Below are positions 9,398 through 19,177 of a DNA stretch of 64,000 nucleotides, piece after piece. The stretch's first letter is position 1, and each line of letters starts with the position of its first letter. This DNA is from Alkalilacustris brevis (GTDB lineage: Bacteria; Pseudomonadota; Alphaproteobacteria; Rhodobacterales; Rhodobacteraceae), in NCBI RefSeq assembly GCF_003350345.1, contig NZ_QNVJ01000047.1, positions 62,001 through 126,000 on the forward strand, in the 5' to 3' direction. A model generated the notes under the pieces. That model saw only the letters and a list, made by a program, of their open reading frames with translations, was not told the DNA's origin and ran no database searches. The translations under genes and the position numbers were made by a program.

Positions 9398-9428
9398 AAC
9401 GGGCCGCGTTGAGGCAGCGCGGCCCGTT
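9398..9428. terminator. Terminator hairpin between solute-binding gene and oxyR
   Basis: AACGGGCCGCG at 9398-9408 pairs perfectly with CGCGGCCCGTT at 9418-9428 around a 9-base loop, ending in a short T run. A second GC hairpin (9358-9365 with 9375-9382) precedes it. The two lie between convergent genes and can act on both strands. Confidence 0.75.
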
Positions 9429-9455
9429 TGCGCATGACACGGTGCCGCGTGGTGT

Positions 9456-10403
9456 TCAGGCAGCGCCGGCTTCGGCAGGGCCGTTGCCCGCCTCGGGGGC
9501 ATTCTGCCCATGCAGCTTTTCGGCGGATTGGCGCACGACTTCGGAGATCTGTTCCAGTTGCCGCGACAGGGGGCTGGTCTTGCGCCAGATCATGCCGATG
9601 GTGCGCGAAGGCTGCGGCCCCGCAAAGCGCGCGACAGAAACCTTGGCCGAGCCGGTTTCGACCGGTACCGCCATTTCGGGAATCAGCGTTACCCCGATAC
9701 CGGCGCCGACCATCTGCACCAGGGTGGTCAACGAGCTGCCATCGAGCAGTTCGCGCGGCTGGCTGGAGTGCAAGTCGCAAAACGACAGGGCCTGATCGCG
9801 AAAGCAATGCCCTTCTTCCAGCAGGAGCAGACGCATCTCTCGCAGGGTTTCGCGGCTGGGCACCGGCCTTGCGGCATCGGCCGCCGGCCGGACCAGCACG
9901 AAGCTTTCGGAAAACAACGCGACCTCGGCAAGCGAAGGCTCAGAGATGGGTAGCGCGACAATGGCAGTATCCAGCCTGCCTGCCTTCAACTCCTCGATCA
10001 GCTTGGGGGTGACGGTTTCGCGCACATGGATATCCAACTCCGGATACATCCCTGTTGCGCTCTCCATGATCGTGGGCAGCAGATAGGGTGCGATGGTGGG
10101 AATCACCCCGATCCGCAGCCGCCCGGCCATCTGGTCCTGCGCGGCGCGGGCCAGTTCGCCCAGTTCATCGACCGCCCGCAAGACATCACGTACCCGTTCG
10201 GCAAAGGTTTCGCCGAACCCTGTCAGCCGGACATGCCGTGGGCCCCGTTCGAACAGGGGCGTGCCAAGCGATTCTTCTAGTTCCCTGATCTGCATCGACA
10301 GCGCCGGCTGCGATATCGCGCAGGCATCGGCGGCGCGGCCGAAATGGCCGTGATGGGTCAGAGCTTCGAAATAGCGTAACTGCTTGAGTGTCAGGTTTCT
10401 CAT
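9456..10403 (-). CDS. oxyR: OxyR hydrogen-peroxide-sensing LysR regulator
   Basis: The 315-residue LysR protein has an N-terminal HTH (residues about 1-60) and the diagnostic redox loop EEGHCFRDQALSFC with Cys200 and Cys209, matching the two cysteines of E. coli OxyR that form a disulfide on peroxide exposure. A catalase-peroxidase gene is divergent 238 bp away, the usual target arrangement. The C-terminal 20 residues (Asn/Ala/Pro/Glu-rich) look like a nonconserved tail. Confidence 0.95.
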   Translation of the reverse strand: MRNLTLKQLRYFEALTHHGHFGRAADACAISQPALSMQIRELEESLGTPLFERGPRHVRLTGFGETFAERVRDVLRAVDELGELARAAQDQMAGRLRIGVIPTIAPYLLPTIMESATGMYPELDIHVRETVTPKLIEELKAGRLDTAIVALPISEPSLAEVALFSESFVLVRPAADAARPVPSRETLREMRLLLLEEGHCFRDQALSFCDLHSSQPRELLDGSSLTTLVQMVGAGIGVTLIPEMAVPVETGSAKVSVARFAGPQPSRTIGMIWRKTSPLSRQLEQISEVVRQSAEKLHGQNAPEAGNGPAEAGAA

Positions 10404-12855
<2,452 letters not shown>

Positions 12856-12910
12856 TGCCGGTCGCGGCGCGGGCCTGATGGCCGGCCTCGGTAACGCGTG
12901 AAACACAAGG

Positions 12911-12942
12911 CGGCGCCCCGGCCCTTGTCGGGGCGCCGTTTT
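12911..12942 (+). terminator. Rho-independent terminator after katG
   Basis: CGGCGCCCCG (12911-12920) pairs perfectly with CGGGGCGCCG (12929-12938) around an 8-base loop, followed by TTTT, 55 bases past the katG stop. Confidence 0.9.
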
Positions 12943-13091
12943 CCATTCTCCGGCTATTGTTCAAGGCCGATCCTGAATTCGAAGGTTTGCCTTGCGCGCG
13001 GCCGGGCCTTATCCAAGGCCCTTGAATGATGCGGGCAGGGGCACGGCGGCAAATGCGCGCCGATGGTTCGAAACGGACGAGGGGCTAATCC

Positions 13092-14306
13092 ATGTCAGGC
13101 GGGGTCGTGATTGTGGGTGCGGGGCAGGCGGGCGCCGTTCTGGCCGAGAAACTGCGCGCGCGGGGTTATGCCGGGGCAGTCACGCTGATCGGGGCCGAGG
13201 CCGTGCCGCCCTATCAGCGCCCCCCGCTCACAAAGAAATACCTCACCGGTGAGATGACGCTCGAGCGGCTGTTCCTGCGCCCCGAAGCGGTTTACGCTGA
13301 ACAGGACATCACCCTGCGCCTTTCGACGCGGGTGGCGGGGGTCGACCGCGCGGCCCGCCGCGTGCTGCTCGAAGGCGGTGAAACCCTTGCCTATGACCAG
13401 CTTGCGCTGACCACCGGATCAACCCCGCGGCGGCTGCCGGATGCCCTGGGTGGTAATCTGGCCGGGGTCTATGTGGCGCGCGATCTCGCCGATGCCGATG
13501 CGATGGCCCCCGAATTTGTCGCCGGCCGGCGGGTGCTGGTGGTGGGGGGCGGCTATATCGGGCTCGAGGCAGCATCGGTCGCCGCCGCGCGCGGGCTGAA
13601 GGTGACGCTGATCGAACAGGCGCCGCGCATTCTCAACCGCGTGGCCGCGCCCGAAACCGCCGATTGGTTCCGCGACCTGCATACGAGCCACGGCGTGCGC
13701 ATTCTCGAAGGCTGCGGATTGGCGGGCCTTGAGGGGTGCGATGGCCGTGTGCGGGCCGCCCGGCTGGGCAATGGCGAAACCATCGAGGTCGATTTTGTGA
13801 TCGCCGGAATCGGGATCGTGCCCAACACGGCCCTGGCCGAGGCCGCCGGGCTGGCAGTGGAGAACGGCATCGCGGTGGATGCTTTCGGGCGCAGCTCCGA
13901 TCCGCTGGTCTGGGCTGCCGGTGATTGCGCCTCGTTTCCCTGGAGGGGGCGGCGCGTGCGGCTGGAAAGCGTGCAGAATGCCATTGACCAGGCGGCGCTG
14001 GTCGCGGCCAACATGCTGGGCGCGGGGCAGGAATATGACCCGGTGCCCTGGTTCTGGTCGGACCAGTATGACGTGAAACTGCAGATTGCCGGGCTGAACA
14101 CCGGCTATGACCGGGTCGTTGCGCGGCGGGGCAAGGGCACGTCGTTCTGGTATTTCAGCGGCCCGCGGTTCCTGGCGGTTGATGCGATCAACGACCCGCG
14201 CGCCTACATGATCGGCAAACGCCTGCTTGAGGCCGGGCGCAGCCCGGACCCGGCCGTGCTGACCGACCCTGACAGTGACCTGAAGGCGCTGCTGAGCGCC
14301 GGCTGA
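13092..14306 (+). CDS. FAD/NAD(P)H ferredoxin (rubredoxin/putidaredoxin) reductase-like protein
   Basis: The 404-residue flavoprotein begins with the FAD-binding GxGxxG motif VIVGAGQAGAVLAEKL, carries a second NAD(P)H-binding motif VLVVGGGYIGLEAA near residue 155, and has WAAGDCAS near 275, the FAD-contacting stretch of the family. The C-terminal domain matches putidaredoxin-reductase-type enzymes, which pass electrons from NADH to a ferredoxin for P450s or Rieske dioxygenases. No ferredoxin or oxygenase partner is adjacent. It stands alone between katG and the convergent flhB, 15 bp from the flhB stop. Confidence 0.88.
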   Translation: MSGGVVIVGAGQAGAVLAEKLRARGYAGAVTLIGAEAVPPYQRPPLTKKYLTGEMTLERLFLRPEAVYAEQDITLRLSTRVAGVDRAARRVLLEGGETLAYDQLALTTGSTPRRLPDALGGNLAGVYVARDLADADAMAPEFVAGRRVLVVGGGYIGLEAASVAAARGLKVTLIEQAPRILNRVAAPETADWFRDLHTSHGVRILEGCGLAGLEGCDGRVRAARLGNGETIEVDFVIAGIGIVPNTALAEAAGLAVENGIAVDAFGRSSDPLVWAAGDCASFPWRGRRVRLESVQNAIDQAALVAANMLGAGQEYDPVPWFWSDQYDVKLQIAGLNTGYDRVVARRGKGTSFWYFSGPRFLAVDAINDPRAYMIGKRLLEAGRSPDPAVLTDPDSDLKALLSAG

Positions 14307-14321
14307 TGGCAGGATGCCGTC

Positions 14322-15401
14322 TCAGCGTGATCCTGCCCTACGCCGCATGCTTTCGGCGAAACGTATAGCGGCGGCGACTGCGCGGTAATTCGCAGGTGGA
14401 ATTTCCTGCCCCAGTTCGACAGCCGCATGAAGCGCGCGGGCGGTCGGCGGGTCGCGCCGGATCGGCACGCCCGCCGCAGTCGCGGCCTCGCGGATGCGTG
14501 CGGCGATTTCATCAGTCCCCTTGGCAACACAGATCGGGGCGGTGCCTTCGGCGCGCGACCATTTCAGCGCAACGGCGTAATGCGTGGGGTTCACGATCAC
14601 CACATCGGCTTTCGGCACCTCGGTCAGCATCCGGTTTGTGGCAATTTCCTGGCCGCGCTGGCGGCGCTGCTGCTTCATGTGCGGGTCGCCTTCGGCCTGT
14701 TTAACCTCGTCGCGCAATTCCTTGTGTGTCATGCGTTGCTTGCGGTGATGCTCATTGACTTGCCAGAGGTAATCGCCGCCGCCGATCACCAGCAGGATCG
14801 CGACCACAAGCGTCAGGAATTCCAGCACGATCTGCAAAAGCTCCGCGGTGATCATTGCCGGGCTCAGGTGAATGGTGCCGGTAATGCGCGGCAGGCGGGC
14901 CAGCAGAAACATCCACAGAAGCCCCGAAATCACCACAAGCTTGACGAAGCTCTTGAAGAACTCGAACAGGCCGGAGCGGCCGAACTTGTTCTTGGCATTG
15001 GCAATGGGCGAGATGCGCGAAATCTTGGGTTTCAGCTTGTCGGGCGCGAAGACCAGCGCGCGCAGCGCCAGAAGCGTCGCAATCACCGCCAGTGCGGGCA
15101 CCGTGAACCACGGTGCAAGCGCGCGGCCAAGGCCCGAAAGCAACCCGCCTATGGGCGCGCGCGCGCTGTCGGTTAGCAGCGGCGCAAGCCCCTCTGCCTG
15201 ATCGAAGATCACCGCGCCCGTGGTGCCGATCCCGCGCAGACTGCCGGCGCCTGCTGCCATCGCCACCAGCACCAGCCCGGCATAGCTGGCTGCCGTGGTC
15301 AGGTCGGCGGCACGGGGAACCTCGCCCTTGCGCCGGGCCTCGTCCAGTTTGCGCGGCGTTGGTTCGTGCGTCTTTTCCCCGGCATCGCCCTGATCGCTCA
15401 T
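14322..15401 (-). CDS. flhB: Flagellar type III export switch protein FlhB
   Basis: The 359-residue inner-membrane protein starts with the characteristic EPTPRKLDEARRKGEVPR stretch, has four transmembrane segments (about 40-60, 90-115, 150-175, 190-213), and ends in the cytoplasmic domain with the autocleavage motif NPTH at 271-274. FlhB switches export from rod-hook to filament substrates. It is the last gene of the leftward flagellar operon and overlaps fliR by 4 bp. Confidence 0.96.
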   Translation of the reverse strand: MSDQGDAGEKTHEPTPRKLDEARRKGEVPRAADLTTAASYAGLVLVAMAAGAGSLRGIGTTGAVIFDQAEGLAPLLTDSARAPIGGLLSGLGRALAPWFTVPALAVIATLLALRALVFAPDKLKPKISRISPIANAKNKFGRSGLFEFFKSFVKLVVISGLLWMFLLARLPRITGTIHLSPAMITAELLQIVLEFLTLVVAILLVIGGGDYLWQVNEHHRKQRMTHKELRDEVKQAEGDPHMKQQRRQRGQEIATNRMLTEVPKADVVIVNPTHYAVALKWSRAEGTAPICVAKGTDEIAARIREAATAAGVPIRRDPPTARALHAAVELGQEIPPANYRAVAAAIRFAESMRRRAGSR

Positions 15402-16180
15402 GGGCGCGGCCCGAAAGGGTTCTGGAAGAAACCGGTAAAAGCTTCATGCCAGACCGCAAGCGCCGCAGGGGCAACCAGCGCCAGCAGGATCAGCCCCCCC
15501 GCGGTAAGGGCGGGCGCGCCGACAAAGGCAACCATCAGCTGCGGCATCGCCCGGTTTATGGCGCCCAGCGCCATGTTATAGACCAGCGCCCCGATCACGA
15601 AGGGGGCGGCCAGCGAAAAGGCCAGGGCGAAAACATGCGCGACATGGGCCACGCCCCAGCCCGTCAGCACATGCGGCGCGGGAAACTGCCCGGCTGGAAG
15701 CAGCCGGTATGAAAGGATAAGTAACTCGGCCAGCCGCACATGCAGCCCCGCCATAAGGGCCAGCGACAGCCCCGCCAGCATCAGAATCTGCGATATCGCC
15801 GGTTGCGGGTCGGCCCCCGCGCCGCCGAAGAACTGTGCAAGCGAGGTTGCCTGCGCGGCCATCGTTCCGGCCACCTGAAGCGCGATGACAAGAAGCCGCA
15901 GCGCAATGCCCAGCACCAGCCCGGCCAGCGTTTCGGTGGCCAGCGCGCGCAAGAACCCCGCTGCACTGTCTGTCAGGGGCGCAAGCGCCGGCGCCACGGC
16001 TGGTGTAACGATCAGTGTGAAGGCCAGCGCCACGGCAAGGCGCACCCGTAGCGGGATCACCTGTTCTCCGAAAGCGGGTAATAGCGCCATTGCCGCGCCC
16101 ACGCGCAGAAAAGTCACCGCACCCGCGGCCAGCCAGCCTTGCGCGAGGTCGACCAGGGCTGCGGCTGGCTCGGGCGTCAT
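15398..16180 (-). CDS. fliR: Flagellar export gate protein FliR
   Basis: The 260-residue product is almost entirely hydrophobic with about six transmembrane segments, the usual length and topology of FliR, which forms the export channel with FliP and FliQ. It overlaps both flhA upstream and flhB downstream by 4 bp, a tightly coupled flhA-fliR-flhB order common in alphaproteobacteria. The GALVYNMALGAINRAMPQLMVAFVGAPALT segment matches the conserved C-terminal core. Confidence 0.93.
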   Translation of the reverse strand: MTPEPAAALVDLAQGWLAAGAVTFLRVGAAMALLPAFGEQVIPLRVRLAVALAFTLIVTPAVAPALAPLTDSAAGFLRALATETLAGLVLGIALRLLVIALQVAGTMAAQATSLAQFFGGAGADPQPAISQILMLAGLSLALMAGLHVRLAELLILSYRLLPAGQFPAPHVLTGWGVAHVAHVFALAFSLAAPFVIGALVYNMALGAINRAMPQLMVAFVGAPALTAGGLILLALVAPAALAVWHEAFTGFFQNPFGPRP

Positions 16181-18252
16181 GCCGCGACAAGCCCCACAAG
16201 GGCGGGGCGCGCCTCCATCCCGATCTCGTCATAGGAGAGCACCGGGGCCGAAAGCCCCTTGGCCACAAGTACCATGCGCAGGAACCGCCGCCGCCGCGTC
16301 GATGTCACGATGGCCGGAGAGACACCGCTGTCGGCGGCCTGGGCAAGCCGCTCGGACAGGGCCGAGGCGAGGCGGTTGAACTCGGCCGGGGGCAGGGCGA
16401 CATCGCCGGCGCCGTCGATCTCGTACTCGGCAAAGCTTTGCTCCCATTCTTGGGAAAGCTGGATGAGCGGGATTGTCCCGTCGTCGCGCTTGAGCTCGGC
16501 AACAAGCTGGAAGCCCAGCCTCTGGCGCACATGTTCGCAGATTGCTTCCGCATTGCCGGCGGTGCCGCGCGCTTCGGCGATCGCTTCAAGGATCAGCGGC
16601 AGGTTGCGGATCGAGACCCGTTCGTCCAGAAGCAGGCGGAGTACCGACAGCAGCGTGTCCACCGGCACTTTGTCGGGAATCAGTTCATCCAGCATCCGGC
16701 GGTTGGCTTCGGCGCGGGCCGGGTCGGAAAGATTGCCCAGTTCATCCAGCAGCCGGCGCAGCCCCTTCAATGTCAGAAGGCGCGAGAGATTCCGGCGGAT
16801 CACCTCGAGCAGGTGGGTGGCCAGCACCTCGGCCGGGGTCACCACCGTGGCACCGGATAGCGCCGCCACCTCCTGATCCTGGCTGTCGAGCCAGCGCGCG
16901 GGGGCGCCGTAGACAGGCTCGCGCACATCCGCGCCGGCCGGCGCCTCGGCGCCTGTTTCGGGAAGCAGCGCCAGCACCTTGCCGGGGTGCAGCGTGTCAC
17001 GCGCCTGCACGACGCCCTGGATGCGGACGATATACTGGCCCGGCAGCAGGGCCGCATCATCGGTCAACCGGATTTCGGGCAGGACGATACCGTAGGAGGC
17101 GGCAACATGGGCGCGCATGTTGGCGATCCGCGCATCCAGCCCGGTTGCCGGATCGAGCGCCATTGCCACCAGGTCGGGGGCAAACTGCACATGGATATCG
17201 TCAAGATCGAGCGTGTCGCCGAGCGGTGGCGGGGCAGGCGCGACCAGTTCGGCCTGTTCGCCCGCCGTGGCATCGGGCGCGCCCGACCTCCGTTGCCCGA
17301 ACCATGCCGCGGCGCCCAGAACGGCCGCGCCAAGCACGAAGGGCACGAAAGGCAGCCCCGGCACGAAGGCAAAAAGGGCCATCAATACCGCCACGGCGGT
17401 CAGGGCCGCGGGGTGCCGGCCAAGCTGGCTGAGCAGGGCAAGATCGGTGGCGCCGCTGGCACCGCCACGCGCCAGTAAGAGCGCCGCGGCTATCGAGATC
17501 ACCACCGCCGGTATCTGCGAGACCAGCCCGTCACCGACGGTGAGAATGGCATAGGTTTCGAACGCGGTGCCCAATTCCATGCCATGCACGGCGGTGCCGA
17601 TGATCAACCCCACGACGATGTTCAGCAGGGTGATCAGCAACCCGGCGACGGCATCGCCCTTGACGAATTTCGATGCCCCGTCGAGCGAGCCGAAGAAATT
17701 GGTTTCGGCCTGATCGGTCTCGCGCCGGGCTTTCGCCTCCTGGTGGTCGATCGCGCCTGCGGCCATGTCACTGTCGATCGCAAGCTGCTTGCCCGGCATC
17801 CCGTCCAGCGCAAAGCGCGCGCCGACCTCGGCCATGCGACCCGCCCCCTTGGTGATGACCATAAAGTTCACGATCAGGATCACGCAGAAGATCACCACCC
17901 CCAGCAGGACTGAGCCCCCCATGACGAACATGGCGAAACCGTAGATCACCTCGCCCGCGGCCTGCGGGCCGGTGTGCCCCTCGCCGATGATCAGCTTGGT
18001 GGATGAAACATTGAGCGACAGCCGCAGCATCAGCGAGGCCAGCAGCACCGTCGGGAAGATCGAGAAATCGAGCGGCCGCTCGATGAACAGCGTAACCGTG
18101 AAGATCAGGATCGCCAGCGCGAAAGAGGCCGCCAGCGCGATATCGAGCAGCCAGGCCGGAATCGGCAGGATCATCATCACGATCACGGCCATCAGTGCCA
18201 GCGCCAGCAGAATCGTGGGGCGGAACAGGGCGGCGACGGACAGTTTCATCAC
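16177..18252 (-). CDS. flhA: Flagellar export gate protein FlhA
   Basis: The 691-residue protein has an N-terminal membrane domain of about eight helices (residues 10-320), including the conserved FHIPEP-region equivalent and the GAGRMAEVGARFALDGMPGKQLAID segment. A charged linker leads to a cytoplasmic domain (about 350-691) that docks chaperone-substrate complexes. It is the largest component of the export gate. It overlaps the transglycosylase gene upstream and fliR downstream by 4 bp each. Confidence 0.97.
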   Translation of the reverse strand: MMKLSVAALFRPTILLALALMAVIVMMILPIPAWLLDIALAASFALAILIFTVTLFIERPLDFSIFPTVLLASLMLRLSLNVSSTKLIIGEGHTGPQAAGEVIYGFAMFVMGGSVLLGVVIFCVILIVNFMVITKGAGRMAEVGARFALDGMPGKQLAIDSDMAAGAIDHQEAKARRETDQAETNFFGSLDGASKFVKGDAVAGLLITLLNIVVGLIIGTAVHGMELGTAFETYAILTVGDGLVSQIPAVVISIAAALLLARGGASGATDLALLSQLGRHPAALTAVAVLMALFAFVPGLPFVPFVLGAAVLGAAAWFGQRRSGAPDATAGEQAELVAPAPPPLGDTLDLDDIHVQFAPDLVAMALDPATGLDARIANMRAHVAASYGIVLPEIRLTDDAALLPGQYIVRIQGVVQARDTLHPGKVLALLPETGAEAPAGADVREPVYGAPARWLDSQDQEVAALSGATVVTPAEVLATHLLEVIRRNLSRLLTLKGLRRLLDELGNLSDPARAEANRRMLDELIPDKVPVDTLLSVLRLLLDERVSIRNLPLILEAIAEARGTAGNAEAICEHVRQRLGFQLVAELKRDDGTIPLIQLSQEWEQSFAEYEIDGAGDVALPPAEFNRLASALSERLAQAADSGVSPAIVTSTRRRRFLRMVLVAKGLSAPVLSYDEIGMEARPALVGLVAA

Positions 18253-19115
18253 ATATCCCGTTGCAACGGCACCAGCGGCACGGGGGCGCGAACGCGCGCC
18301 ACGGGCACCAGCGAGCCAAGCGTGCTTTCCCCCGCGGGGTGCAGCAGCGGATAGGGGCGGTGCGCAGGCGGCGGGGGGGCAGGCGCGCCGGCGTGCCTTG
18401 TGGATGGGCTTGTATCGTCCGCCTGCGGTTGTGTGGTGCCGCCTGCAATCCGTTGTTCGCCGAAGGGTTCAGCCAGATGCGCCCGGACCCGTGCCAGATA
18501 ACGCTCGGCCAGGTCCGGGCTGCGGGAATGATAGGCCCCTGCCGCAGCCTCCCAACTGCCGAATTCCGATTTGAGGCGCATGAGGAACCGCGCCGCATAG
18601 GCGGCATTGCGCATGGGCTCGAACATCTGCGCGGGCGAGGCGAAGGCCGCGCCGTGCCAGCGGTGATTGATCTGAAGGCATCCGATGTCGAAGCTTTGCG
18701 TGCCATTCCCATGTGCGCGTTCGACAAAGGCCTCGGCCGCGGCGCGGGTATCGAACCAGTATCCCTGCCCCGCCATGTTCACGGTCCATGGCCAGGGGCG
18801 CAGGTCCCCGCCCCGGGCACGCCCGGATTCGGCAAGCGCGAGCGCGCGCAGAAGGTCCGGTGGTGCGCCGGTCTCGCGCGCCGCGGCGGTGATTGCGACA
18901 TCGCAGAGCGTGGCCGGATCGCCGGCAAGCTGTGGTGGCGGAGTGGCGCGTGATTCCGGGGCGGCGGCGCTTGCCGGTCCCGTGCCGGGCAGGGCCAGAA
19001 GGCAGGCCAGGCTGGCCATGATAGCCACCCTGCGTGGCCGGGGCGCCTGGCGGATTGCGTCGGGGCACACCTTTACGCGCCACGGGGGCATGTGCTGGCT
19101 ATCTGCCGATGTCAT
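18249..19115 (-). CDS. Lytic transglycosylase (SLT domain), flagellar-cluster
   Basis: The 288-residue product has a long basic N-terminus then a hydrophobic stretch around residues 33-50 (MASLACLLALPG) ending ASA, a likely export signal; ATG at 19019 is an alternative start. The SLT domain spans about 75-220, with the catalytic glutamate in ALAESG, then IGCLQINHRWH and AAGAYHSR typical of the fold. A Pro-rich tail ends the protein. Such enzymes cut peptidoglycan so the flagellar rod can pass; alphaproteobacteria often lack the FlgJ muramidase domain and use a separate SLT protein. It overlaps flhA by 4 bp. Confidence 0.85.
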   Translation of the reverse strand: MTSADSQHMPPWRVKVCPDAIRQAPRPRRVAIMASLACLLALPGTGPASAAAPESRATPPPQLAGDPATLCDVAITAAARETGAPPDLLRALALAESGRARGGDLRPWPWTVNMAGQGYWFDTRAAAEAFVERAHGNGTQSFDIGCLQINHRWHGAAFASPAQMFEPMRNAAYAARFLMRLKSEFGSWEAAAGAYHSRSPDLAERYLARVRAHLAEPFGEQRIAGGTTQPQADDTSPSTRHAGAPAPPPPAHRPYPLLHPAGESTLGSLVPVARVRAPVPLVPLQRDM

Positions 19116-19177
19116 GGAAATTCTTCTCCTCCGGCGGTTGGCTCGAGGCTAGCCGCACGCGGGTTTATTTTCGGTAA

